Of a stretch of DNA of 64,000 nucleotides, positions 16,810 to 25,657 are shown piece after piece. The notes beneath the pieces were generated by a model, which saw nothing but the letters and a program-made list of their open reading frames with translations, was not told where the DNA came from and ran no database searches. Origin of the DNA: Mycolicibacter longobardus (GTDB taxonomy: Bacteria > Actinomycetota > Actinomycetes > Mycobacteriales > Mycobacteriaceae); assembly GCF_002102265.1 (NCBI RefSeq), contig NZ_LQPG01000033.1, forward strand, positions 90,016-154,015, read 5' to 3'. The position numbers and the translations under genes were made by a program. The number at the start of each line of letters is the position of its first letter. Within the stretch, counting starts at the first letter, position 1.

Positions 16810-17463
16810 ATGGACGAACCTCCCCTAGATTGGCCCGGCGTGCTGGAACCTGCACTGCTGTCGGAGGAGCTGGTCACGGCCGGGCACAAACTGGCCGATA
16901 CGGCCGACGCCGGCGAGTGGCCGGCACTGCTCGACCTCCTCGATGAGATCCCGGCGCTCAGCGTCAACCAGTGGCGGCCGGGCCATCCCGACTGGCTCAC
17001 GCCGCTGCATCAGGCGGCCCGCCACGGCGCTCCGGCGACAGTCATTACCGCGCTGCTCGAACGCGGTGCGCTGCGCTCCCTTCCGGATGCCAGGGGCCGC
17101 ACCGCGTGCGACGTGGCCGGCGAGGCCGGGCACTCGGCCGCGCTGCTGACCCCACCGCCGTCGCCGCTGCCCACCGAACGGATCCGCACCCTCGACGCCA
17201 ACCTGGAGTGGGTGATCGACGGCAGCATTCGCAGCGCGCAGCTCTTCGCGGGGCACAGCGACCACGCCCTGCGCCGGATACTGCGCTACCCCCCGGTCGC
17301 GGTGCTGCACGAAGCCCCCGGCGAGTCGGTGCACCTCGCGCTCCCAGGGCTGCCCGGCGGTGTCCGGATCACCCTGCGATGCGGCTACCTGGAGACCGTC
17401 AGCGCTGTCCAAGTGCACGTCATCACCCATCAGGGTGCGGTGTTGGTCTCGGCTTCGCGGTAG
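16810..17463 (+). CDS. Ankyrin-repeat domain protein
   Basis: A 217-aa soluble protein. Residues ~45-105 carry about two ankyrin repeats (T-P-L-H-Q-A-A-R-H-G-A ... L-L-E-R-G-A, then D-A-R-G-R-T-A-C-D-V-A-G-E-A-G-H). The C-terminal ~100 residues are an unassigned mixed domain. Ankyrin repeats mediate protein contacts; partner unknown. The stop codon is part of the next gene's -10 hexamer, so the two genes are packed with no spacer. Confidence 0.7.
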   Translation: MDEPPLDWPGVLEPALLSEELVTAGHKLADTADAGEWPALLDLLDEIPALSVNQWRPGHPDWLTPLHQAARHGAPATVITALLERGALRSLPDARGRTACDVAGEAGHSAALLTPPPSPLPTERIRTLDANLEWVIDGSIRSAQLFAGHSDHALRRILRYPPVAVLHEAPGESVHLALPGLPGGVRITLRCGYLETVSAVQVHVITHQGAVLVSASR

Positions 17464-17466
17464 CGT
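17461..17466 (+). promoter_or_regulatory. -10 element TAGCGT, leaderless start of the SDR gene
   Basis: TAGCGT begins at the TAG stop of the ankyrin gene and ends 6 bases before the ATG at 17473. Confidence 0.5.
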
Positions 17467-17472
17467 TGCCGC

Positions 17473-18348
17473 ATGCCATTCAAACGCGGACGCACCCCCG
17501 ACCAGCCTGGCCGCACCTTCGTGGTGACCGGCGCCAACGGTGGTCTGGGCGAGATCATCACCCGCACCCTCGCCGCCAAGGGCGCCACCGTGGTGATGGC
17601 CTGCCGCAACACGGCCAAGGCCCAGGAGATCGCCGACGGAATCGACGGTGACGTCCGGGTGGCGGCGCTGGATCTGGGCAGCCTGGCCTCGGTGCGCGAC
17701 TTCGCCGCACAGCAGAGCGGTTTCGACGTGCTGATCAACAACGCCGGGATCATGAACATCCCGATGCGGCGCACCGTCGACGGCTTCGAGACGCAGTTCG
17801 GCGTCAACCACCTCGGCCACTTCGCGCTGACCGGTCTGTTGCTGGACCGGATCGGCGACCGGGTGGTGACGGTGTCGAGCATCGCGCACAAGCAGACTCC
17901 GAAGTTCTGGGTCGACGATCTCAACTACCAGCACCGCCCCTACCAGCGCAACCTGGCCTATGCGCAGTCCAAGCTGGCCAACCTGATGTTCGCCCGCGAG
18001 CTGCAGCGCCGGCTGGTGGCAGCCGGCTCGCCGCTGCGCTCCTTTTGCGTGCATCCGGGGGTGTCGAGCACCGAGTTGTTCGACAACGACAAGAGCCTGC
18101 CCGGTCTGGTCACCAAGTACGGCATGCGCCTGATCGGCCAGCCGCCGGAGCGCGCCGCTGAGTCGACCCTGTTGGCCGCCACCGTCGCCGACACCGACCC
18201 GGACGTCTACTGGGGACCGACAAAGCTGAGCCAGGCCCGCGGCCCGGTGGGCCCGTGCCCGTCGAGCAAGCTGTCGAAAGATCAGCGACTGTGGCGCCGG
18301 CTGTGGGAGGAGTCGGAGAAGATGACCGGGGTCAGCTACCCGCTCTGA
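17473..18348 (+). CDS. Short-chain dehydrogenase/reductase, retinol dehydrogenase-like
   Basis: A 291-aa classical-type SDR. It has the NAD(P)-binding T-G-A-N-G-G-L-G-E near residue 18, N-N-A-G at about residue 91, a catalytic Ser in V-S-S-I-A, and Y-A-Q-S-K as the catalytic Y-x-x-x-K. The acceptor strand ends in C-R-N, with Arg as in NADPH-preferring members. The layout is that of the WW-oxidoreductase/retinol dehydrogenase branch common in mycobacteria. Substrate unknown. It has its own leaderless promoter. Confidence 0.8.
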   Translation: MPFKRGRTPDQPGRTFVVTGANGGLGEIITRTLAAKGATVVMACRNTAKAQEIADGIDGDVRVAALDLGSLASVRDFAAQQSGFDVLINNAGIMNIPMRRTVDGFETQFGVNHLGHFALTGLLLDRIGDRVVTVSSIAHKQTPKFWVDDLNYQHRPYQRNLAYAQSKLANLMFARELQRRLVAAGSPLRSFCVHPGVSSTELFDNDKSLPGLVTKYGMRLIGQPPERAAESTLLAATVADTDPDVYWGPTKLSQARGPVGPCPSSKLSKDQRLWRRLWEESEKMTGVSYPL

Positions 18349-18525
18349 TGAGTTGTCGCGCGTAGCCGGGCAAACCGCGGGTCATCCCGGGCGGTGACGG
18401 GTGTGGCACATGAGGCTCGCGCGGGTGGACGCAGCCCGATGTCACCGACAAACTAGCGTGACACCGCAGCTCACCGGTTAAGTTGTGGCGAGCCGCCGCA
18501 CGATGCGGCACCAGACGGACCGAAA

Positions 18526-20898
18526 GTGATCATGCGAGTTGAGGGGCGCGACGTCGCCGTCACCGGCAACCTGCTGCAGCCGCTGACCCGACGCACCAAC
18601 GACATTCTGCGTCTGTTGCTGGCCACCCTGTTCCTCGCGACCGTCATCACCAGCTCGTTGGTCACCCGCTACGAATGGGTCGCACTGGAGCGGTCGGTGT
18701 CCCAGATAGTCGGGGTGCTCTCCCCCGCCCACGCCAACCTGGTCTATCTCGCCTACGGCATCGCGATCCTGGTGTTGCCCTTTGCGATCCTGATCGGTCT
18801 GGTGGTCTCCCGACAGTGGAAGCTGCTCGGGGCCTATGCGGTCGCCGGGCTGCTCGCCGTGGTGTCGCTGTCGGTCCGCAGCAATGGCATGGCCGCGCCC
18901 AGCTGGCACTTCGATCTGTCCGAACGGCTGGCCACCACGCTGGCGCAGTTCCTCGACGACCCGCGGTGGATCGCGATGCTGGCCGCCATGCTCACCGTCT
19001 CGGGCCCATGGCTGCCGGCCCGCTGGCGACGCTGGTGGTGGGCGCTGCTACTGGCCTTCGTGCCCATCCACCTGGTGGTGAGCGCGATCGTGCCGGCCCG
19101 CTCGCTCCTCGGTCTGGCCGTCGGGTGGTTCGTCGGGGCGCTGGTGATCCTGATCGTCGGCACGCCCGCGCTGGAGGTGCCACTGGACGGCGCTGTGCGC
19201 ACCCTGGCCCGCCGCGGCTGCATCGTCACTCAACTCTCCGTGGTCCGCCCGGCCGGCCCCGGCCCGCTGGTGCTGACGACCGTCGACGAAAGCCCCGTGG
19301 TCATCGAGTTGTACGGCCCGAACCAGCGCAGCGGGGGCGCGCTGCGTCAGCTCTGGCGCAAGCTGCGGTTGCGCACCACCGAGACCGCGCCGCTGCACGC
19401 CTCGCTGCACCGCGCCGTGGAGCATCGCGCGCTGATGGCGATCTCCATCGGAGAGGCCGGAGTCGCCAACTCCGAGACCGTCGCGGTCGCCTCCCTGGAC
19501 CGGGGCTGGACGCTGTATGCGCACACCCCGCCCCGGGGAGTCCCGATCGCTGACAGTACCGCCACCACCCCGGTGAGCAAACCATGGGAATCGTTGCGGC
19601 GCCTGCATGATGACCAGATCTCGCACGGCGACTTGCGCAGCAAGGAGATGACCGTCGACGGCGGCACCGTGCTGTTCGGCGGTTTCGGCCATGCCGAGTA
19701 CGGCGCCACCGACACCCAGCTGCAATCCGACATCGCGCAGCTGTTGGTGACGACGTCGTCGCTGTACGACGCAGCTGCCGCGGTGGGCGCGGCGATCGAG
19801 CACTTCGGCCGCACCGCGATCCTGGCCGCCTCGCGCCGCCTCACCAAATCGGCGGTGCCGGCGCGACTTCGCAAGACGATCGCCCACGTCGGCACGGTGA
19901 TCTCAGCCGCCCGCGAAGAGGTCAAGCGTCAGACCAACACCGACGAGATCCAGACCAAGACCATCACCCGGTTCACCCGCAGTCAGCTGATTCAGCTGGT
20001 ATTGCTGGGCGCGCTGGTCTACGTCGCCTATCCGTTCATCAGCCAGGTTCCGACATTCTTTTCCCAACTGCGGCAGGCGAACTGGTGGTGGGCTCTGGTC
20101 GGGCTGATCGTTTCGTCGCTCACCTATGTCGGCGCGGCCGGCGCACTCTGGGCCTGCACCAACGGCATGGTCAGCTTCCGGAATCTGGCGATCATGCAGG
20201 TGGCCAACACGTTTGCGGCCACCACCACCCCGGCCGGGGTGGGCGGCCTGGCGTTGAGCACCCGGTTCCTGCAGAAAGGCGGCCTGAGCACACTGCGTGC
20301 CACCGCCGCAGTCGCCTTGCAGCAGTCGGTGCAGGTGATCGTGCACGTGATCCTGCTGGTCATCTTCACCACCGCCGTCGGCACCCGGGCCGACCTGTCC
20401 CATTTCGTGCCCGGCGCCACCATGCTGTACCTGATAGCCGGTGTGGCACTGGGACTGGCCGGCATCTTCCTGCTGGTGCCCAACCTGCGCCGGTGGCTGA
20501 CGACCGCGCTGCGTCCCCGACTCACCGAAGTCACCAGCGACCTGATGGAACTGGCACGTGAACCCCAACGGCTGGGGTTGATCGTGCTGGGCGCGGCCGG
20601 CACCACTCTGGGTGCGGCACTGGCACTGTGGGCCAGCGTCGAGGCCTTCGGCGGCAACACCTCTTTCGTCACGGTCACCGTGGTGACCATGGTCGGCGGC
20701 ACCCTGGCCTCGGCCGCGCCGACACCTGGCGGGGTGGGCGCCGTGGAAGCCGCCCTGATCGGTGGGTTGGCCGCGTTCGGTGTGCCCGCCGCAATAGCCG
20801 TCCCGTCGGTACTGCTCTACCGGGTGCTGACCTGCTGGCTTCCGGTGTTCATCGGCTGGCCGGTGATGCGCTGGCTGACCAAGAACGAAATGATTTGA
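18526..20898 (+). CDS. Flippase-like (LPG synthase TM region/YbhN) protein with degenerate kinase-like domain
   Basis: A 790-aa membrane protein. N-terminal ~230 residues hold about six membrane helices. Residues ~230-450 form a cytoplasmic domain like an aminoglycoside-kinase fold: H-G-D-L-R stands where the catalytic loop would be, but the D-F-G position reads G-G-F-G, so it is probably a pseudokinase. The C-terminal ~300 residues are a YbhN/AglD/MprF-type transmembrane region with T-T-P-A-G-V-G-G and P-T-P-G-G-V-G-A. Such regions move or synthesise lipids. GTG 18526 and ATG 18532 are both possible starts; TAGCGT at about 18453 could be the promoter. Confidence 0.7.
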   Translation: MIMRVEGRDVAVTGNLLQPLTRRTNDILRLLLATLFLATVITSSLVTRYEWVALERSVSQIVGVLSPAHANLVYLAYGIAILVLPFAILIGLVVSRQWKLLGAYAVAGLLAVVSLSVRSNGMAAPSWHFDLSERLATTLAQFLDDPRWIAMLAAMLTVSGPWLPARWRRWWWALLLAFVPIHLVVSAIVPARSLLGLAVGWFVGALVILIVGTPALEVPLDGAVRTLARRGCIVTQLSVVRPAGPGPLVLTTVDESPVVIELYGPNQRSGGALRQLWRKLRLRTTETAPLHASLHRAVEHRALMAISIGEAGVANSETVAVASLDRGWTLYAHTPPRGVPIADSTATTPVSKPWESLRRLHDDQISHGDLRSKEMTVDGGTVLFGGFGHAEYGATDTQLQSDIAQLLVTTSSLYDAAAAVGAAIEHFGRTAILAASRRLTKSAVPARLRKTIAHVGTVISAAREEVKRQTNTDEIQTKTITRFTRSQLIQLVLLGALVYVAYPFISQVPTFFSQLRQANWWWALVGLIVSSLTYVGAAGALWACTNGMVSFRNLAIMQVANTFAATTTPAGVGGLALSTRFLQKGGLSTLRATAAVALQQSVQVIVHVILLVIFTTAVGTRADLSHFVPGATMLYLIAGVALGLAGIFLLVPNLRRWLTTALRPRLTEVTSDLMELAREPQRLGLIVLGAAGTTLGAALALWASVEAFGGNTSFVTVTVVTMVGGTLASAAPTPGGVGAVEAALIGGLAAFGVPAAIAVPSVLLYRVLTCWLPVFIGWPVMRWLTKNEMI

Positions 20899-20902
20899 GC
20901 CG

Positions 20903-22075
20903 ATGCGGATCGCGATCAGCGGTGCGGGAGTAGCCGGAACGGCGCTCGCACACTGGCTGCATCGGACCGGGCACACCCCGACGCTGATCGAGCAGGCGCC
21001 CGCGTTCCGCTCCGGCGGCTACATGATCGACTTCTGGGGCGTCGGCTACACGGTGGCCCAACGCATGGGCATCGAGGAACAGATCCTGCACGCGGGCTAC
21101 CAGATCGAGTCCGTCCGGTCGGTCGACACCGACGGCAAGGTCATCGCGGCGCTGGACACCAACGTCTTTCGGCGCCTGCTCGGCCAGGACTTCACCAGTC
21201 TGGCGCGCGGTGATCTGGCCGCCGTCATTCATGCCACCATCGCCGACAAGGTCGAGATGATCTACGGGGACAGCATCACCGCCATCGACCAGCACGCTGA
21301 CGGCATCCGACTGTCCTTCGCCCATGCCGGTCCGCGCGAGTTCGACCTGGTGATCGGCGCCGACGGGCTGCACTCCAACGTGCGCCGGTTGGCGTTCGGC
21401 CCGGACTCCGACTTCGAGCACTATCTGGGCTGCAAGGTGGCCGCCGCCGTGGTCGACGGATACCGGCCGCGCGACGAGTTGGCCTACGTGACCCACGCCG
21501 CCCCTGGCCGGCAGGTGTCCCGCGTCGCGCTGCGCGACGACCGCACCCTGGCACTGTTCGTGTTCCGGGATCCCTCGTCCGACCTGCCCGCAGATCCGAA
21601 AGCCTGTTTGCGCGAACGGTTCGCCGATACCGGCTGGGAGTGCCCTCAGCTGCTGACCGCCCTGGAAGGCAGGGCGGATGTCGATCTGTATTTCGATGTG
21701 GTCAGTCAGGTCCGGATGGATCGCTGGTCACAGGGGCGGGTGCTGTTGATCGGCGATGCCGCCGGATGCATTTCCCTGCTCGGCGGCGAGGGCACCGGCC
21801 TGGCGATCACCGAGGCCTACGTGCTGGCCGGCGAGCTGCAACGAGCCGACGGCGACCACCTGCGCGCGTTCGCTGCCTACCAAGCGCGGCTACGCCCGTT
21901 CATCGAGGCCAAACAGTCCGGTGCCCGACAGTTCCTCGGGTTCTTCGCCACTCGAACGCGATTCGGCCTGTGGTTCCGCAATATGGCGATGCGGGCGATG
22001 AATCTCCGGATGCTGACCAGCCTGTCCGCGGGCGCCGTGCGCGACGACTTCGATCTGCCGGACTACGGGATCTGA
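20903..22075 (+). CDS. FAD-dependent monooxygenase (PHBH/UbiH-like)
   Basis: A 390-aa group A flavoprotein monooxygenase. It has the N-terminal G-A-G-V-A-G dinucleotide fold, G-A-D-G-L-H-S in the middle and the second FAD motif L-I-G-D-A-A-G near residue 285. There is no membrane segment. It begins 4 bases after the flippase-like gene and is probably cotranscribed with it. Relatives hydroxylate or epoxidise aromatic compounds and polyketides, or modify tetracycline-like drugs; the substrate is not visible here. The stop lies 2 bases from the convergent galK end. Confidence 0.8.
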   Translation: MRIAISGAGVAGTALAHWLHRTGHTPTLIEQAPAFRSGGYMIDFWGVGYTVAQRMGIEEQILHAGYQIESVRSVDTDGKVIAALDTNVFRRLLGQDFTSLARGDLAAVIHATIADKVEMIYGDSITAIDQHADGIRLSFAHAGPREFDLVIGADGLHSNVRRLAFGPDSDFEHYLGCKVAAAVVDGYRPRDELAYVTHAAPGRQVSRVALRDDRTLALFVFRDPSSDLPADPKACLRERFADTGWECPQLLTALEGRADVDLYFDVVSQVRMDRWSQGRVLLIGDAAGCISLLGGEGTGLAITEAYVLAGELQRADGDHLRAFAAYQARLRPFIEAKQSGARQFLGFFATRTRFGLWFRNMAMRAMNLRMLTSLSAGAVRDDFDLPDYGI

Positions 22076-22077
22076 CG

Positions 22078-23157
22078 CTATCCGGCCCCGGAGGCGGCAT
22101 ACACCCGGCTCACCTCGGGCTCTTCGTAACCCGCTTCGGTTACCGCGTGGCGCACCGAGTCATCCACCTTGAGGGTGAGTTCGGCGGGCACCAGTGCGAT
22201 CACGCAGCCGCCGAACCCGCCGCCGGTCATCCGGGCGCCCAGCGCTCCGGCGGCCACCGCACTGTCGACGATCACATCGAGATGCTCGGTGGTGATCTCG
22301 AAGTCGTCGCGCATCGAGGTGTGCGACGCGGTGAACAACCTGCCGGCTGCGGGAAAGTCCAATTCTGCTAGGGCCGCAACGAAATCCAGCACCCGCTCGT
22401 TCTCGGTCAGTACGTGGCGCGCCCGGCGGGCGTCGACGGGTTCGGTGACGGCGGCCAGCGCCTGGACGCCCCGGTGCTGCACCTCGCGCAACGATGCCAC
22501 TCCCAATGCGGCGGCGGCCCGTTCACACGAGGCGCGCCGGGCGGCGTATTCACCGTCGACGTGGCCGTGCCGCTGACCGGAATCAAACAGCAGCAGCGTC
22601 ACCCCGGAAGCATCCGGATCGAACGGTACCGGGTGCACGGCGAGGTCCCGGAAGTCGATCAGCAGCGCGCTCGACACCTCCCCGAACAGTGACGACAACT
22701 GATCGAGCAAACCCGTTGGGGCACCGACATAGTCGTTCTCAGCACGCTGCCCGATCCGGGCCTGCTCCAACCTGTCGATATTCAGACCGCCAGCAGACGC
22801 CAGCGCGCCCAGCACCGCGCATTCCAACGCCGCCGAGGACGACAGTCCCGAGCCGATCGGTACGTCGCTGTGGATCATCATGGTTCCACCCGGTACCGAA
22901 AAGCCGCTGTCGCGCAGCGCCCAGATCACCCCTGCCGCATACGCACCCCAGCCGGTGACCTGTCCGGGCGTAGTGTCCAGGGGAATATCCACCGGGACGT
23001 CCGCGCGGTCGCTGAACACGGTGAGCGTGTCAGTCTCGGCCGGCGTGAAGATGACGCTGGTGCGCTGCGGCAACGCGATCGGCAATGCGAAACCGCCGTT
23101 GTAGTCGGTGTGTTCGCCGATCAGGTTGACCCGACCAGGAGCGGAGTAGGTGATCAC
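22078..23157 (-). CDS. galK: Galactokinase
   Basis: A 359-aa GHMP kinase that makes galactose-1-phosphate. The galactokinase signature [15 protein letters not shown] lies at residues 8-22, the ATP loop G-S-G-L-S-S-S-A-A near residue 100, and the third GHMP motif M-T-G-G-G-F-G-G-C near residue 310. Its GTG start overlaps the galT stop by 4 bases, so galT-galK are coupled. Together they are the Leloir pathway minus epimerase and mutarotase, as in the M. tuberculosis galT-galK locus. Confidence 0.95.
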   Translation of the reverse strand: MITYSAPGRVNLIGEHTDYNGGFALPIALPQRTSVIFTPAETDTLTVFSDRADVPVDIPLDTTPGQVTGWGAYAAGVIWALRDSGFSVPGGTMMIHSDVPIGSGLSSSAALECAVLGALASAGGLNIDRLEQARIGQRAENDYVGAPTGLLDQLSSLFGEVSSALLIDFRDLAVHPVPFDPDASGVTLLLFDSGQRHGHVDGEYAARRASCERAAAALGVASLREVQHRGVQALAAVTEPVDARRARHVLTENERVLDFVAALAELDFPAAGRLFTASHTSMRDDFEITTEHLDVIVDSAVAAGALGARMTGGGFGGCVIALVPAELTLKVDDSVRHAVTEAGYEEPEVSRVYAASGAG

Positions 23158-24251
23158 AGCTCACGCAGCCTAGCCGCCACGGACTCCGGGGTGACATCGG
23201 CGATGAACGCGTCCATGGCCGACTCCGAGGCCGCCAGATACTTCAGTTTGGTAGCGCTGCGCTTGATCGACATCAGCTCGACGTGAAAATAGCCGTCGGC
23301 CTGCGCGCCGTCGTTGCGGTACTGGTGCAGTGCGGCCATATAGGGCAGCGGAGTGCCGTAGAGACGATCGAAGCGACCCAACAGGTTTCGGTAGACCGCC
23401 GCGAAGTCGTCGAGCTCGTCATCGGTCAGCTCGGTCAGATTGTGCACCCGCCGATTCGGGTACAGGTGCACCTCCACCGGCCAGCGCGCGGCGAACGGCA
23501 CGAACGCGGTGAAGTGTTCGGTCTGCGCCACGATTCGGGCGCCGTCGGCGCGTTCGGCGGCCAGCAGATCGGCGAACAGGTTGGCGCCGTGGGCAACTCG
23601 GTGATCGCGGGCCTGGGCCAGCATCGCGGCGGTGCGCGGCGTCAGGTAGGGGTAGCCGTAGATCTGGCCGTGCGGGTGGGCCAGCGTCACACCGATCTCT
23701 TCGCCGCGGTTCTCGAAGCAGAACACCTGCTCGACACCGGGGCGGGCCAGCAGGTCGGCGGTGCGGTGCCGCCACGCCTGCACCACCAGCAGGGCGTGCG
23801 CCGCGGGCAGGTCGGCGAACGAACCGGTGTGATCGGCGGAGAAGCAGATCACCTCGCAGCGGCCGGCGCCCGGGGCCGACACGAACGATTTCGGCGCGGT
23901 TTCTCCCGCTGAGCGGTCATTATCGCGCCGAAATCCCGGCCCGGCCAGGCTTGGAAAACGGTTCTCGAAGACCACCACGTCGTAGTCGGCCGCGGGAACC
24001 TCGCTGGTCAGACCACTGGGCCCCGGGCACAGCGGGCACGCCTCGGCCGGTGGCTTGTACGTGCGGTCCTGACGCTGCGCGGCGATGATCACCCACTGGC
24101 CGGTGGTGCGGTCGAGCCGCAGCTGCGACGGCGCGGGGTCACGTGGCGGCAGCGGTCGACGGTCCGGCACCGGAGCCGGCGTGCGCCCGGGCAGCGCGAA
24201 GAACAGCATGTCGCGCCCGTCGGCCAGCGTCCAGCTGGTCGGGGCGCTCAC
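23154..24251 (-). CDS. galT: Galactose-1-phosphate uridylyltransferase
   Basis: A 365-aa protein that exchanges UMP between UDP-glucose and galactose-1-phosphate. It has the Zn ligand pair C-P-L-C, the nucleotide-binding N-R-F-P and the active-site H-P-H-G-Q-I-Y. The second HIT half ends with V-E-L-M-S-I-K near the C-terminus. M. tuberculosis has this gene split in two; here it is one intact frame. It overlaps the DUF309 gene upstream and galK downstream by 4 bases each, forming a three-gene unit. Confidence 0.95.
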   Translation of the reverse strand: MSAPTSWTLADGRDMLFFALPGRTPAPVPDRRPLPPRDPAPSQLRLDRTTGQWVIIAAQRQDRTYKPPAEACPLCPGPSGLTSEVPAADYDVVVFENRFPSLAGPGFRRDNDRSAGETAPKSFVSAPGAGRCEVICFSADHTGSFADLPAAHALLVVQAWRHRTADLLARPGVEQVFCFENRGEEIGVTLAHPHGQIYGYPYLTPRTAAMLAQARDHRVAHGANLFADLLAAERADGARIVAQTEHFTAFVPFAARWPVEVHLYPNRRVHNLTELTDDELDDFAAVYRNLLGRFDRLYGTPLPYMAALHQYRNDGAQADGYFHVELMSIKRSATKLKYLAASESAMDAFIADVTPESVAARLREL

Positions 24252-24724
24252 GAGACCAGCCGCGGATGCAGTCGCTGCGGAGGGATCTCGACGCCGGCCG
24301 CCAGGTCATCGGCCAGGCCGGTGGCGAAGCCGAGCAGGCCGGCGACATCGATCCCGTACGGCACCGGGGCCGGCGCCGCCGCCAGATGCTCGGCGCCGCG
24401 GCGCAGCAGACTGACCGCGCCGGTGACGTTGCCGCGCTGGACGTGGGTGACACCGACTGCCAACTGCGCCAGCCCCTGCCACAGATCGCGTTCGGCGGCG
24501 GGCCGGTGCTTCCAAGCGGCTTCCAGCACCTCGTGGGCGTTGAACGCCAGTCCGTCGTCCAACAACAGTTGCGCATACGCCAGCATCTGGGCCGGTGGCA
24601 GGTTCAGATCGTCCGGAACGCCCTCGACCCCGCCTTGGCTGCCGCGCGGCAGCGGCCGGCCCAGCCGGTCACGCGGACGGGCGTTGCGGGGGCGGCCCGA
24701 GTCGTCGCGGTCGCGGGTCGTCAC
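24248..24724 (-). CDS. DUF309 family protein
   Basis: A 158-aa protein. After a charged, probably disordered N-terminus (about 45 residues) comes the helical DUF309 core with F-N-A-H-E-V-L-E-A-A-W and L-W-Q-G-L-A-Q-L-A-V-G. The conserved H-E-x-x-E-x-x-W hints at a metal or substrate pocket, but no activity is established. It leads galT-galK. CATGAT ends 6 bases before the GTG at 24724, so the operon may start leaderless here. Confidence 0.7.
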   Translation of the reverse strand: MTTRDRDDSGRPRNARPRDRLGRPLPRGSQGGVEGVPDDLNLPPAQMLAYAQLLLDDGLAFNAHEVLEAAWKHRPAAERDLWQGLAQLAVGVTHVQRGNVTGAVSLLRRGAEHLAAAPAPVPYGIDVAGLLGFATGLADDLAAGVEIPPQRLHPRLVS

Positions 24725-24745
24725 CTGTCCATCATGGCAAGCGGG

Positions 24746-25531
24746 TCAGGCCGGCTTGCTGGCAATCACCTCGATGGCACCCATGTTCTTGCGGTGGCGG
24801 CGGAAAGTCGCACGCATGTTGAGTACCCGGGCCCGCGCGTCGGAGTCACGCAGCACGTTGAATACGAACCGCAGCGCGCCGAACAGTCCCTCGTCGGCGA
24901 TCAGCCGATGCGGTTCCAGCAGTGCCATCGGTGCGTAGGAGATCTTCTCCACCGTGAAGCCGGCCTCGGTGAGCAGCTCGCTCCATTCCTCGGCGGTCAG
25001 CGGGCGGGCGTTGACCTTGATGGAGCGCGCCAGCGCGGTGCGGACCTCATCCTTGACGGCCTCGGGCACGTCGTGGGGCTGCAGCACCATCTCGTGGATG
25101 GCGTAGCGCCCGCCCGGCCGCAGCACCCGGAAGGCCTCCCGCATGATGTCGGCCTTGTGGGCGTTGGTCTGCATGGTCAGCATCGCTTCGCCGATCACCA
25201 CGTCGGCGCTGTCGGCGTCCAGCCCGGTCTCAGAAGCTCCGCCGGTGACCACTCGACCCTTGGCCCCCACCACCGAGCGGACCACACCGGCGGCGTTCTC
25301 GTCGGCCTCGACACCGGTGTAGGTGGCCGGGCTGCACTCCAGGATCTCTTTCGCGGTGCGGCCCATACCGGGAGCCAGCTCGACGACATCGGCGCCGGCC
25401 AGCTGCGCGTCGGCGAGCATCCGGTGGGTCAGGCCGAGCCCGCCGGGCCGAAGGACGCGTTTGCCTAGCCGGGCGAACAGCCAGTGGCCGGGGAGGTCAG
25501 CGGTCTTGCGGTCTGGCATGGGAAGGCTCAT
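24746..25531 (-). CDS. Class I SAM-dependent methyltransferase
   Basis: A 261-aa protein with motif I V-V-E-L-A-P-G-M-G-R near residue 50, V-E-A-D as the SAM ribose-binding acid, A-D-V-V-I-G-E-A-M-L in the middle and G-G-R-Y-A-I-H-E-M at motif III/IV. It resembles small-molecule methyltransferases of the UbiE/sterol type; substrate unknown. TAGCCT ends 7 bases before the ATG at 25531, so it is probably leaderless, and a palindrome resembling an iron box covers that hexamer. Confidence 0.75.
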   Translation of the reverse strand: MSLPMPDRKTADLPGHWLFARLGKRVLRPGGLGLTHRMLADAQLAGADVVELAPGMGRTAKEILECSPATYTGVEADENAAGVVRSVVGAKGRVVTGGASETGLDADSADVVIGEAMLTMQTNAHKADIMREAFRVLRPGGRYAIHEMVLQPHDVPEAVKDEVRTALARSIKVNARPLTAEEWSELLTEAGFTVEKISYAPMALLEPHRLIADEGLFGALRFVFNVLRDSDARARVLNMRATFRRHRKNMGAIEVIASKPA

Positions 25532-25536
25532 GCAAC

Positions 25537-25555
25537 GAAGGCTAGCCTTACCAGG
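25537..25555. promoter_or_regulatory. Possible IdeR (DtxR) iron box over the methyltransferase promoter
   Basis: The perfect 12-base palindrome AAGGCTAGCCTT (25538-25549) continues into TTACC. Aligned by eye to the actinobacterial iron-box consensus TWAGGTWAGSCTWACCTWA, 14 of 19 positions agree. It includes the TAGCCT -10 hexamer (25539-25544, minus strand), where a bound repressor would block initiation. The serine/threonine kinase gene starts about 100 bases to the right. Confidence 0.4.
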
Positions 25556-25645
25556 CTTGGGTCCGCTAGGGGACTTTAGACCTATTGTTTCCTCTAAATT
25601 ATCCGGCGCGGACGGACATCAGCGGTCTATGTCAGTGCCCGGCGA

Positions 25646-25651
25646 TACGTT
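25646..25651 (+). promoter_or_regulatory. -10 element TACGTT, leaderless start of the kinase gene
   Basis: TACGTT ends 6 bases before the ATG at 25658. Confidence 0.5.
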
Positions 25652-25657
25652 CACGAC

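Noticed and set aside
24143..25468. A 441-codon plus-strand frame across galT, DUF309 and the methyltransferase
   Set aside because: It crosses three real minus-strand genes, has no recognisable domain and mirrors their codon pattern.
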